A stretch of 64,000 bases of DNA from Metallyticus violacea (Eukaryota; Arthropoda; Insecta; Mantodea; Metallyticidae): positions 38,862,501-38,926,500 of the forward strand of contig CM060840.1 in assembly GCA_030762175.1 (NCBI GenBank). Direction: 5' to 3'. The notes beneath the pieces are model-generated. The model was not told the DNA's origin. It made no database searches and saw nothing but the letters and a program-made list of their open reading frames with translations. The translations under genes were made by a program, and so were the position numbers. This document shows, piece after piece, positions 36,301-48,399 of this stretch. Each line of letters opens with the position of its first letter. Position 1 is the first letter of the stretch.

Positions 36301-37479
36301 TTATTTTCTAGAAAATGCTTTTCATAAATGTTACATTTAGGAAGAAAAAGTTCCAACATGTGATACATAATCGCATTCACTGTACTCTTGAATGGTCCAA
36401 TGACCCCATCACACTATCTTCTTCCATTTCACATACTACATGAGAACTCACGGGGACTCTTATCTGAACATTGTATCTTTTAACCTTTCCGGACAAGGGA
36501 AAAGTGGACTGTTCCGAGAAAACATAGTCTTGCTTTGTGCTTTATTTCTGTTCTTATGAAATAACAAATACATGGCATTGCTACAGAAACAAAAGCCATC
36601 TAGCGCATTGTATGAACATTTTTGAGAATTAACAATTACAATGCACAAAATAATAAAATTACTATCTCTAACAGTGTTTAAGTTATTAACGAAATTGATG
36701 AGCAAGAGACTTTTATGAGCATTGGGAATATAGTATATTTTATACATTTAATTCTAGACGTACATTTTCCTTTTTATGTGGTCGAGAAATTATAATCTGC
36801 TAAAGATTTCTGCTACTTTGAACCTCTTTCTCGGTTTGTTTTTCATTGTCCAATTTTCAGAGGCTATACAACAAAGTCAACATTTCTACAGTTTTTTTTT
36901 AATTTAAATATTATTTTTTTCTTACTTTTCCTGTTAATATTTGTTGTATAGCTCCTAATACAGAAATTATTAATTTTCGTTTCTAGATATTTTGTTCTAT
37001 GACATGCAATTTAGCAACCCAAATAATTAAAACTAAGCACTTGTTCTAAAACAATGTCATCAATGACATAAATGGGATCCTAAGACCGTGGTTTTATTTT
37101 TAGAAATTGTTAATTGATATTCTTCCGTTAGTTTGTGTAATGTAAATATCACTTTTTGTAAAATTTCTTCAGAAAATAAGCCAGCTCATCTGCAAACATT
37201 AATACATTTACAGGTGGAGTCCCTTTTTAATTTTTTCTCAGTTACTTCCCCTTTTCTTAGAGCCTCATCAATGTATATATTAAATAAGTGCGTGGCAAAG
37301 GACATCCTTGTCTTATTATATATCATTCAAGGATTATGTTTGCAGTATGCTCTCATATCCTATATGCAACGGTATCCAAAGCCTTAAAAATAAACTTTTC
37401 CCTCCATAAGTAATATTTTGCTTTTTCATTTGAGTGTACTTAAGCAATTGTAAACCATCACAGCGGTCCTAGTCGGCTC
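36301..37479. other. Gene-free AT-rich stretch
   Basis: No recognised feature. The 95-codon minus frame at 36460-36747 lacks motifs. Confidence 0.45.
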
Positions 37480-38040
37480 TGTTTGTTGTTATTAAATTAC
37501 TCAAAGATCACGATCCGTGACTCGAATTTAATGATTTGTTAATTTGGTTCCAATCCTCGATCTGTGTGGTATGAAGGCAATTTGCAGGACGCCCCATTCC
37601 CCTCTTCGTGGTAGCCAGAGCATTTGCTGCAGCGTGCCTTCGATGAAGTCGTGAACTACATAGAGCTACACAATTGGCCGCCGCTCTGCCAGGATGGATG
37701 GCATGTCTTTCCTTAACGAATTCAAGTCAAGAGCGCTCCATGTTTACAAATTAGCTTTTACAGCTGGGTCTTATGTATGTATGAAGAAAGAGAGATTTTC
37801 GTTGTTGTCTCGAAAGGATTTTTCCCGGATCTTTTTCACCAGGGTCAGGAGGTCGGGAACTTGGTGTTGTCATGTGAAATCATGACAGACCATCAAAACC
37901 GCCAGTATACCCCCTTCTCTCTACTTGCTGCTCTCCCACTGCTTTTTATTTTGTTCGTGTCCAAGCTCTTCCTCCGGATGTACACAATGTTCCTCGTCTC
38001 AACCTGCGGGACCATCTGGTTGTATTATTGTGGATTTTAA
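37480..38040 (+). other. GC-richer island with broken reading frames
   Basis: This 560-bp block is clearly richer in GC than its flanks. Plus-strand frames give plausible protein-like pieces in different frames. These include QRAFDEVVNYIELHNWPPLC near 37630-37690, FFPDLFHQGQEVGNLVLSC near 37810-37870, and a hydrophobic piece with LLAALPLLFILFVSKLF near 37920-37975. The frames do not join without shifts, so this could be a processed pseudogene or an old element. I do not recognise the family. Confidence 0.3.
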
Positions 38041-39254
38041 TGCAGAGTGGACGATGATGGACTTTATACTGCTTTCATAATAAGTACAATGCAGGCAGTT
38101 TATGTGTTACTATAGTAACATATCTACCTCACGCCATGCACAGCTTGCAGTCAACTTGACGTAGAGGTCAATGCACACATGACACTCAAGCAGTGGCAGT
38201 TTTATGGCATTCATAAGATCTGACAAATGGTTTCTGGTGTTCTACTGAAGAATAAAACTTTATTTATTATTAAGAGCGCCTATAGTCCTGACGCTGTCCA
38301 AGAGCAAAGATGTCCTGCTGAGAAAGCTTTCTTTCTGGTCAGTCTTATCTTTCTTTATTGCATTCTTTAAATAAAACCAGGAGAAGGCATCTCTCTTCGA
38401 GGTCCTAATAAAACATGGGCCACACGCGCGGTTTCTCGATATCAGCAGACTTCCTAAGAGCAAAGGTCAAAGAATGCCACATGCGTGCGGAGCCTCTCAG
38501 TCATTTGAATCATTCAAGTATTCTAACTAGTGTGTTTATTTCCAAGTGTAGCATCGCTTGCCTTAAAGTATGTCATGAGATTTGTGTTAGGTCTTCTAGG
38601 TTCATATGCAAAGCCCACGCATCCAATTCGAGGATATTTGCAGGATTTTAGTGCCAGAGGTCCATTTCGTGAAACGATCTGCAAATTAGAAAATGCCAAT
38701 TTATAGATGAGAATTCTTGACGGGAGAAACTATAAATGACAAAATAATTCTATTCGGCGTTTTATTAAATAAGCAAACATTTCTCACAAGATAACTACTG
38801 TACAAATAATTGATCTATGTAGGTTCTTGTTACTATGAAGAAAATTTGCCTGTTTTACACTGAAATTGATGCACTGATGGCATATCTAAAGTCTATTTCA
38901 ATTCAGTGTATACAGAAAATATCCGTATTTGTAGCTCATTGTACATAACGAGTAATGAAAAGTAAATGGGTTTATAAAACGAGAAACTTTTACAAACATG
39001 AAGTAGTAAGCACAACAAATCCTTTTACAAGTACTGGAAACCTTTGTTTTAGTTACATTTGCTTACATTGGCAAGCAATTGACCACTACAGAAGCCAGCA
39101 GTAGATGCCCGTAATCTCGAACAAAATTGACCCTCGTTTGGTAGACATATCCTGATGAAATCTTTCATTGTGTTTATTATTTACATGGCCGAGATTAAAT
39201 GGAAAAGAATGACAACATAGATTTTGATTTACTCTAAGCATGTTATATACGTAC
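38041..39254. other. Gene-free stretch
   Basis: Open frames at 38260-38463 and 38415-38651 overlap on opposite strands and show no motif. Confidence 0.4.
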
Positions 39255-39660
39255 TAGCTACAAATGTACTTCAGCCTCCGAGAGGAAGTGGAGATGAGGG
39301 AGATCAGTACCCCAGATATGAGGCATGACGTAGATGGGCCCTAACAGTGTTTCTATATAGATCGCCTCCATGTTGGCGCAGCTCCTCAGAATCTCCGCTT
39401 CCTTACAGACGCAGGGTAGAAAACTTTCCAAAGAGCAAATCACCGCCACGCCGGACACAACGCCTACCTATCACACCTGCCACTTTTGACGCCGTAACAG
39501 AACCAACAAAGTGAAATAGGAGAGCGGTAAAATCATGAAAAGAAAGATGCACCTCGGCATTCGCCCAAGCGATAGAGGAAACCACGATAAAACCAAAGCC
39601 CGGGAACTGCCGAATGCGAATCCTAAGCGTTGCCACTTGAGCTACCACGCTCTTTCTGAG
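39255..39660 (-). mobile_element. SINE family S5 copy 1
   Basis: Pairs with 48400-48805. The minus strand starts with an A-box-like GTGGTAGCTCAAGTGGCAAC. The middle carries GGGCGAATGCCGAGGTGC and TTTCACTTTGTTGGTTCTGT, and the 3' half is GC-rich. The minus-strand open frames through it (about 66 and 81 codons) are by-products of the GC-rich SINE. At about 400 bp it is long for a SINE, and the B box is weak. Confidence 0.55.
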
Positions 39661-41387
39661 TGATTAATGCGGCTTCTCCTATTCATTATGTTTATTAAAT
39701 TTTAACATGAAATTAGATTGTCATCCATTAAAGCAATAAAGAATTCAGTTTTAATATATGAACGCTTTAGCCTATATTTGGAAATGTTTAATAATTTATC
39801 TTATTATATAATAGCATTAAGCATTAACAGAAAATCCTTAAAATATTTAACGCAATATTTAGTTAAAATGTTACGAAAACGGAAAACAGTTTATTAATAT
39901 TTTACATTTGTGTTATTTGGAGAGCACATAAAATCCATTCCTTTAAAATAGAAACCTTTTTTTACCGAGAATAATTAATAAAAAAATGTATCTTTATCAT
40001 TGCATTCCTTAACCATTAATAATATCAAATCTGATTTATCTACCAACCAGTCATTAGTTCATTAACAGTGATACATAAAGCGATTGAAAACTGTTTTACT
40101 GTTTTAATATGTGACGCGATAGAAAAAACTGTAATCAACACACTTTTTATGCTGTTATACTTATTTTTTTCCTCAATAGGAAAATCACTTTTTCCCAGTG
40201 TTGTTGTTTAGAGCTATCAAATTCATTGTTCTTTCTTTCTTTGCTTAAAATGTTTGAAATGCCATATTTGTGTTGCTATTTTTATCCAGTGTATCTTAAA
40301 CTACATATTAACTTTGTAATTAAGCTGTAGAATAAATAAATATAGAAAAAATAAATAAATATAGAAAGGGCATTCAGAAAAAAGCTGTTAAATTGAAGGT
40401 ATTTTTCAGCAAGTAAAAGGTTGCGATTTTTCTGTGTAATATCAATACCAAAGGATGGCAAGAGAGATAATACGGCACGTAATATCCATCTTTCTTCATT
40501 ATGTGACAATTGTGTGCTGCATGAACCATATTAGTGTCATTCTAGTGAAAATCGTATAACGTTTAGATTGCTAAACCGAAGATCAACACTGTTAGCATTA
40601 TATAACGGTTCGTTTGATCTTTACAGCGATACCCATTACAGGTAAACGAGAAACACTCACGTTAAAAAATAAGCTGACAAACATTTAAACTATCGTAATG
40701 AACTTTTGCTTTTAGTCATATCTTATGTACATAACTGATATCACAAGAGAAATATTAATAAGCGTATGTAAACTTATATCATTAAACTTTGCATACAACT
40801 TTGCTTGTATATATAAAGTACATCAAACCAAATTGCAAAGTTGTGGAAATGAGCTGCATTGTTGTCCAAGAGAATATACATAGTGTAAGGAGATGGCCAC
40901 CGAGTTTCCTTTCCACTAGAAGTCTCGGTGTATACACATGCGAGGTATAATTAAAATTGAGGCACAATAAATTTACTCAATTATGCTGTTTTGAATTATT
41001 CAAGCTTTAATTTCATAATTTTGCAAGGGAATTGTTTGTTTCAGTTCATATAAATGAGATCCATGTATGAAGTTTCAAGAGATATTTCTAAATTAGTTAA
41101 TAAATAATATCAGGAGCCTATACCAAGTAAGGAAACCTAGGGTACATGAAATAAAGGAACCTCTCTGGGACCTTATAGATACAGGAGTAACTTCTTTCTA
41201 CAGAAAAGTTTTCGAGTTGTCCTGTAAATGGCCTGCAGGCCTGCAATTATTCAATGTATTGATAAATTACCTTTTTCACATCTTTGGAATTACTTAACCT
41301 TGCAATATCAAGGACTGTCGGACGTTGCACAATTTAAAACTAATTTAAAACAAGAACTATTTTATTCTAGTTAGTACTTTTCCTTCA
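39661..41387. other. Gene-free AT-rich stretch
   Basis: No gene or shared repeat recognised. Confidence 0.45.
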
Positions 41388-41783
41388 CTAGAACAAAAAT
41401 ATAAACAAATCAAACCAAAGAAACTTCCATATCTCTAGTTTTATTTGTATTGATGGTGCTGTACAAATGCTTGGGTCCCCAATATGTACTATGAATTTGA
41501 TAAGTGTTGTTCTTCCCTTAATGCATTTTCTCAATTGGGAGTAACCTGCTTTGGTCAAAGGTCTCTCTCTATAAAATTGTCTGTATCTTCTGTCAGCAGA
41601 TGGTTCGTTTGGTAGAACCATCAGCACATGTTTAGATGTCAGGTTATCCGTGCCTTGCAATAATGGAAATAGTTTAAACACTGCAGGATCTTTCTCATGA
41701 CCGTACCTGTCGAGGCATCGTGTTGAAAAGTAGCTGGAATGTAGTCCCAGATGTCTGTATGGTAATGCTGTAGGATCAAAGTT
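41388..41783 (-). other. Unassigned 131-codon open stretch
   Basis: A minus-strand frame is open for 131 codons with no stop. Its first ~100 codons look coding-like and basic (RCLDRYGHEKDPAVFKLFP, then PSADRRYRQFYRERPL, then YSQLRKCIKGRTTLI). No ATG is required for the upstream part, so it could be an exon or an element remnant. I recognise no domain. Random open frames of similar length exist in this AT-rich window, so this is only a candidate. Confidence 0.25.
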
Positions 41784-42349
41784 TTATGTAAGATCCCTTT
41801 TATGTTAGTAATAATAACTAAATACGAAGGTCCGCCTTATATGGACTTTTTTAAAAGCATGACTAGATTTCTAATATTTTGGAAGATTAGTTTTTGTTCC
41901 TTTTAGAATACTTTTTGACATAGCTGAAATAATGTAAATGTTTCCAGTTACTTCACTGGAATTAATAATTCAACTACGAAGTGATTAACATAAAAAGTAA
42001 AAGAATTTAATAAATAATTTATCAGGAATGGTGGTGTTGAACTACCTTGGTTTCAATCATATGTTAATAATTGTAGTTTTTAAATTTTATTCACTATGAA
42101 ACACAAATAAAGCTCCGAAATAGCTAAAATAAAAGTCGAGATTAAATGCCATTTAGCATTTTCTAAAATAAAGTCATTGTACAGTTTCTTTATAACATTT
42201 CATTTAAAAATTAAAAGACATGAAATTGTTGATATAAAGTTTTTTTATTCTCCCAGGTAGTGCACACCCTGCAAATATATATATACAAAGGGAGGATACT
42301 TAAACGTTCTCTAAATATAAGCTAAATATTAATGGTCATTTTAAATTTA

Positions 42350-42600
42350 TCACTACATCTTCCCCAGCCTCTTTATAACTGACCATCCTTCTGAACCAAG
42401 ATTGAAAACATTGGTGTCATTCGTTGTCTTCAGTATTGTTCAGCTTTTCTTCGTATGCTACTACATCTTCAAGGCTTAAATACCGTCCCCTTTATTTCGT
42501 TCTCCATCATGAACGAAACATGAAACATGAAAAATTTGCAGGGTTCCAGATCAGGACTGTAAAGAGAATGCAGGCCAAACTTCATAGGGTTACGATTCAG
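42350..42600 (-). pseudogene. Mariner-type transposase fossil, C-terminal catalytic end
   Basis: Minus-strand translation reads LYSPDLEPCKFFMF at 42565-42525, the mariner 'YSPDLAPcDffLF' catalytic block. Its third acidic residue (PcD) is replaced by Lys. A frame change then gives GRYLSLEDVVAYEEKLNNTE, a stop, and HQCFQSWFRRM, corresponding to the usual C-terminus 'gr.f.sleev..a...l...p...f..cfq.W..R...ci'. Stops and shifts show it is dead. It may belong to the same lineage as the N-terminal fossil at 8590-8755, but the parts do not overlap, so this cannot be tested here. Confidence 0.75.
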
Positions 42601-43234
42601 GAAGTAAAGTATAGCACAATGTTATTTGTTTTCGTACTTACGAAGCTCTCTTTTCATGCCGTTGCCTGATTGCTAGAGAAACAAAAGAATAACAGTGTTG
42701 CTATAACATATTACAATAATTTGAAAATTTATTTTAAAATGCATGTGATGGTACAATTTGTGCTGTCATTAACAAACACTGATACAGTATTATCAATTGT
42801 TTTTAGCTTGCATATGCTATTTATTTTCCATTTCTCATATAATTATTTTACGAATCGTTTTACTGAATGGGTCAGGATCTCTGTAACAAATTCGTAGGAG
42901 AGATAGATTTTTGTTTGTCAAAAGCCTATGTGCTGACGCATTAGGAGGTGTACATTTTGGAAGGAAGCATAGGCGTTGGGGACATTTAAGAATTATTAAT
43001 TTATATACGCATTATTAATTTATTCTGCAAGTATCCTTGTGATATATTATATGTATTAAAATATCTTTCCTGAACCTGATTACATTCATTACAACGTCGA
43101 AGCAATGCCTATCGGACTCTGGCAAACATTTCAGGTCGTAGTAAAACATTTTGATCAGATGTGGCGAATATTCGCTCAGTCAGTTCCTATCTCGTGTCAA
43201 CTGGGGTCACTACGCGACTCTTTGCATACTTCCC

Positions 43235-43290
43235 CAAAGTTTAAAAAAAAACAAAAAATAAAAAAAATAAAAAAAATAAAAAAAAAACCC
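43235..43290. repeat. A-rich low-complexity run
   Basis: AAAAAAT-type units; it creates spurious Lys- or Phe-rich frames on the two strands. Confidence 0.9.
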
Positions 43291-45004
43291 TAGAGGCTTT
43301 AAGTCGGTTGTAGTTTCCTCTAGTCACCTCGTAACATAGATGTCCATTCTCAATGCATTTAACTGCAAACATATGGACTATACACAGAGGTACACGGATA
43401 AGCAAGACAGCGCCATAACTTTGGAACAAATGCACATAAACATAAACAACACAGGAGTGCACAATACTTAGAATACTCGCTGACATGTCGTTTAGACCTT
43501 GTGCACTCCTATATTTAATATATATATATATATTCCAAATTATCACGGAGGCCCTCATTCACTCTCTATACGTCTCCGTATCTTCTTTTAGATTTTTTCC
43601 CGTATGGCGTTAGCGCAGCCCGTTCTCCACGTCTTTTCAAACTCTTCTTTCTCTGACAGGTAAGTGAATGCTTCTGTCATCATCTACATATTATAGAACT
43701 ATCCAATCATATGTTCATATAATCCTGAAGCATAAACATTAAAGTGCTTGAATAAAAATTGTTAATTGCTTATATCGAAACGAAAGAAGCTGCAACTGTT
43801 TCTTATAACAGTAATTTATACTTATAAGCAAATTTATATCTAGTCAAAATGTTTATACAATTTTACAAATTTAAATGACAATCATTAAAAAACGATGTGC
43901 ACCTCACGTGTGTTATATGCATAACAGCTTTCGTGAAATTATGGAAGAACTGAAAATGAATTCTGCACTTACCGTATTTGTATCTGAATAATTTCATCAT
44001 TTGGGCTAATATGACTTAATTTAGTCATCTTTGGAGTAGAATACATTCATTGCATATTTCACCTTGTCTTCACCACAGGATACTAAAATGACCATATTTT
44101 TTGTTCTTTTACCACCCATTTTATGTTAAATAGCATCTTTAAATAAATAAAAATCATCTATTTTTTTCATACTCTTTAAATATTAATACCATTGTACTAC
44201 TGTTTTATTTTTTTATTGTATTTAATATGATTTTCTGCATTCCCATCGTTTCTATAATATTTTCATTTCTAAAATATTGAAGTCTTGCTGTACAAACTGC
44301 ATCTTCTCGAGAAAATATGAAATGAAAACAAAACTATTCTTATTGAAATTTTGACATTGCAACTTTGTTTTGAGCATTAAGAAGAATTTAAAAAATTTCA
44401 AATTAATGGAACTTCTTAGCGTTTTATTATATTCATATTACAATATCTTAATGACTTTAATACAAAAAATCGCAATAAAAATAAATCCACAGTACAGATA
44501 ATAAAAATATTGTCATTGTGTATTTTTAAAAATCTATTCAATGCTTATGAAACATGATTTGTTTGCAGCTTCTATTTCTTTTTGGATTTGAATTATATTT
44601 AGTTAATTTTTTATTTTTCTATTAACATTTACTAACTTTATACATTACTTTTCATACGACTGCATTCAGCTGTAAGAAGCAGTTAAAAAGAATTATGGTT
44701 ATTAGGGTATTATCTGTAGGAATCAATTATAAGAATCGACGACAAAATTAATGATATTGCAAAGAAAATTTCCTGCTCCTCTCAAAGTTTTTTGTCTTTA
44801 AAGGTGTGTTGAATGGCTAAGCTACTGTACAATGTAAAGATATTTTTCATTGGGAAATGATGTTAACATCGATTTTATATGCATGCAGCCACGTTATTTT
44901 AGAAACAACAAGAGCTGGCTTGCAGGCGGAATTAAAACATGGGAAATGTTGTGGAAATATTTTAATTAAATATTTAAAAATATAACGTTTCTTCTGTTAG
45001 TACT
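43291..45004. other. Gene-free AT-rich stretch
   Basis: Includes a short AT dinucleotide run at 43518-43532. Otherwise nothing recognisable. Confidence 0.5.
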
Positions 45005-45425
45005 GTGCGTGGTTGTGTACGATGTTCATCAAGAAATTCCTGTTTCACGAAAGGTGTTTATTGGAAGTTGAATACCAGGGAATCTCTCTCTCCGTACACC
45101 ACCAGCTGTACGTACTTACGAAAATATATTAATACTCGTAAATAAATACTCCTTGGGAAATAGAATACCTAAACTGTATTATATCAAGGTAATTAATACA
45201 CTATACTACGCCGCCTAAGGAATATTTAATACACTGTTACACAACACATTAGAACATGTCAATACTTTCCTAGAGTTAAACTTGTACTGACCTCCTCTCC
45301 GGCTCGCCAGCCAGCTTTCGAGCGTGGGAAACAGACGAGAACTTCAGATTTGATTAACTGCTGCAAACTGCACGTTGAGCGGTCCCACGAATGAAAAAGC
45401 ACCCAGTATATCTGAGAGGTATATG
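45005..45425 (-). mobile_element. DUF4817-containing element, copy 2
   Basis: Homologous to 30603-31060 over about 400 bp. On the minus strand the leader is followed by RRERFPGIQLPINTFRETGI, a shortened helix-turn-helix that lacks the second helix seen in copy 1. Copy 1 and copy 2 share GTTGAATAC-like, CACGAAA, GAAATAGAATA, ACTACGCCGC-like and AGTTAAACT blocks in the same order. It has no catalytic region. Confidence 0.65.
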
Positions 45426-46089
45426 TGAGCATGCTGATACTTGGATGACGCATATAGGTTTGATTGTAACATAGACAACACATTACAATGTTGCTGCCAT
45501 TTTTTATTCAACTCCTTACAAAAAACAGAGAAAAAAGTGAAGTATATACTTTTATATGTATGTAAACGCTAAAACTTCCTTAACACCTCAAATATTTATA
45601 AATATGCAAAACAAAATCTGCATTTTATTATATTTCTTTTGTTGCAAAACATCCATTAAAAATAAACCTTCCAATGAGTATATGCAAATATCTCGTCTAT
45701 AAATCACAGATGGAAAAGCTAAACGTTGCTCTTTACAGTAGCTTAGAATGAGTTGCCGTTGCCCAGAGGTTTTGGACAAGACAATCTAAGACCACTTATT
45801 AAAAGCTTCATCAAAATGAAAGGAGAACAGTTAGCCCTTATTTTATCAATTCGTTTTAAAATGTGTAAAATTGGAAATGTTAACGTGATGTTACATTCAT
45901 TGTAGATATTTATTTTATTAAAATCTTTAGTAAATGATACTAACGGCAATGGAAATTAGAACAAGCAATATCATTATCCATCACGACATAAAAGGAAATG
46001 TATTTCGCGAATAAAAATATGAATATCCCCTTCCAGGCCTTTAAAAGCCAGACAGTGATTTACAGAACACCTTGTGTTTCGTATGAGCT

Positions 46090-46251
46090 CGGGTGTGGGT
46101 GGATGGCAGGCGCTGTTAGAATTGTCTGCGCATGCGCAATAAGACGGTAGGTTGAGAGAGAAGCGTTTCACGTGGATGGAGCTGCCATCTCTTCACACGT
46201 TTTCAATTCAGACCGATCAAGCCCAATCAAGCCTTCCTTCCCACAACACAG
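46090..46251 (+). promoter_or_regulatory. Promoter-like island with NRF-1 palindrome and E-box
   Basis: A GC-richer block carries the perfect 12-bp palindrome TGCGCATGCGCA at 46127-46138, which is the consensus of NRF-1/erect wing-type sites. A CACGTG E-box follows near 46170. Downstream at 46250 lies CACAG/GTAATA, a credible 5' splice donor. A plus-strand non-coding first exon starting between them is therefore possible. No coding exon is confirmed nearby, so the target gene is unknown. Confidence 0.4.
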
Positions 46252-46305
46252 GTAATAGACTGCCACTCAAAAAGGCTTGGCGCATATTCCCAGCACCGCG
46301 TATAT

Positions 46306-46566
46306 TTGATGCAAGAAAGCAAATTGCTTGAACCGTTATGTACTCAGTATCGTGTGCCAAAGGTAAAACATTACTGCAATGCTGCTTTTGAACCACTTTT
46401 AGCCAGTTCCATGGCTGAAAATTGTAAATGTTACTTTCTTCTCATATACATTTTCTCCTGTTTAGGTAGGCGTGTACCAAATTGTATTCTGGGTTCAAAT
46501 GTTCTTCGTGGTTGTGTTATTGCCGACGCCCAAGAAAAGTGGATTGATGCAGTGCCGAATTCATAG
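46306..46566 (+). other. Possible small split ORF downstream of the promoter-like island
   Basis: An 86-codon frame is open, beginning with TTG/ATG near 46309-46314. Inside it a donor-like CCAAAG/GTAAAA at 46363 and an acceptor-like TTTTCTCCTGTTTAG ending at 46465 would define a ~100-bp intron. The second piece stays open in two frames, one of which ends at 46566. No protein family is recognised, and coding status is uncertain. Confidence 0.2.
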
Positions 46567-46714
46567 GTACAACAAATGGAATGACGTCATAGATATAGAT
46601 CTTAATTTAAAAATGCATATAAATAACAAAAAAATAATTTAAATGTGTTATTATTACAATGTAACTAAAATAACAATAAATATAAAAGCAAAATGGATAT
46701 AACACTATGAAAAA

Positions 46715-46776
46715 GCCACAGATTAGTAATCGCTATATTTCCAACTGCTTGAGCTCTTCTATGGCAAGAAGACAAG
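46715..46776 (-). mobile_element. PLE-A terminal fragment
   Basis: TAATCGCTATATTTCCAACT followed by CTTCTATGGCAAGAAGACAAG matches the fragment at 60-120 and, inverted, the young PLE-A 3' region at 58125-58185. It is a short isolated piece. Confidence 0.7.
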
Positions 46777-47559
46777 TATGTATGTGTCATGCAGGAATAT
46801 CTTTTTGCTCAGCTGGCTGCAGTATCGGTCAGCAACCGTTACAAAAACTGAAGGTTACAGGCTCAATTCTGCCTATGGCCAGGTTGACGTGAAGGATATA
46901 TTCCGGCGTTTTCTTTTATGCTGCGAAGGTCTCGCTGGGCTGTCGTTCACTTACATTATCATTAATTCACAAATTTCATTCATCTCGAAGGTCTGATATT
47001 TTCATGGAATAACAGTTAAGAGCATGCAGACTTATTACTCTCTGCTGCTTTGACAGATTATTAGGTGACTAAGAAAGTTCATTTGGTTCTTCAAGAATTC
47101 AGAAAACTAAAGGAGTATAACAATAGAAAACAGGCTCATTACAATGAATTCACTTGTCCCAACTTGAAACCAATTTGGAAACGATAAATATATTAGAATT
47201 ATGTGCAAATCGTCATCTTTTCTGGTAGATAATTTTGTATGGAACAGACAAGGTCTAAAGAGTATGGCAAATGCAGTAGAGTTTCCCATATTGTCTTTTA
47301 GGACTGGGTAACCCAGTTTGCCTCCGGCGAAGAAACTGGTCGGGCCAGCGGTGATAGTTTCTAACCGCAGAAACTCATAATGAGTCATCCCTGCTGAGAT
47401 CCGCCAGAAGTTTAGCCAAATCATCCGTTGTCCAAGTGGAAGTTTAGGTGAACTCGGCTGTGCTTTCCCGGTTGACAGTCAATAGCGTGTCAGCTTTGGA
47501 TTGTTGTACAGAACCAGCATCTTACTGATCTTTGCAATGTCTATCACTCATAAGAAATC

Positions 47560-47690
47560 CATTTTCGGGTCTTTTAGGTATGAGCGAATTGTTTCATCAC
47601 TGACGTGGAATTTTTCCGCAAATTCTTGACATATCTGATTTACGGTCTTCTCCCGCAGATTCCGCTTTAGTCTTTATATCTCTTGAAGCA
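47560..47690 (-). pseudogene. Possible transposase helix-turn-helix fragment
   Basis: A minus-strand frame of 36 codons between stops reads KRNLREKTVNQICQEFAEKF, then HVSDETIRSYLKDPKMDF. Hydrophobic spacing and the 'VSDETIRSYLKD' recognition-helix pattern resemble helix-turn-helix domains of DNA transposases. No family can be named. The neighbouring block at 47107-47424 has an open minus frame that may belong to the same old element. Confidence 0.25.
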
Positions 47691-48399
47691 GTTGCGCAGT
47701 TCTTTTACATATTAGTTTCACACCAAAGCAAACTCACGTCTTTTAAGCTACTTCACCGACTTTACTCCCGGGTTTGAATGGATCTTATAAAAAAGCTCGA
47801 ATTTCGTCACAGCCACTTTGTTATTCGCGTACTGCTACTAAATATACAACTGGAATTTGTTCTTTAGAAAATGAACATCTACAATTAACACACTTGTAAG
47901 TTCAGATGCCCATGCCGGATTATTGTAGTCACAAGCAGATAATGTTTTGCACCTAGAAAATTAAAACTCTTTCTTAGTCACCTCATATTATACTTTTGTT
48001 TAGTAGTTTATTCGAATCATAAACATAATATACATGGTGGCGCTTGTTGTAATGGGCGAGGCGAGAGGCTTCTTTGGCTATGCTCTCGAAAATGCAGTTG
48101 ACGGTAAACGATCCTTCTTACACTGGAAATAAAACTATTGGTATTTTCTTATGTGAACAAAGCGCGGTGGTGACTTGTGGCATATTTAGGCTTTAAGAGT
48201 GGAACCATTTTTTTTTTGTCTTAAGGTGTACAATGGTGGAGAAATCCTGCAAAATACAGAGCAATTTAAGCTAAACATTCATAAAGTCTAATCTTATTTT
48301 GTATGTAGATATTCAGTTATTTTTAACTTTATGAACAGAAAAGTCAAAGCACTAATTGCGTATTTAAGTAGGTTATAATATTGATACATAAAGCAGTTT

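Noticed and set aside
39258..39648. Minus-strand open frames of 66 and 81 codons as genes
   Set aside because: They lie in the GC-rich S5 SINE, whose other copy at 48.4-48.8 kb does not keep the same frame.
43241..43558. 105-codon minus-strand frame ending in poly-Phe
   Set aside because: The end is the A-rich low-complexity run, and the rest lacks motifs.
46466..46566. Resemblance of the end of the 46.3-46.6 kb frame to a chemokine C-terminus (ADAQEKWIDAV)
   Set aside because: Match covers only about ten residues, the Cys pattern does not fit, and such proteins are not expected in an invertebrate.
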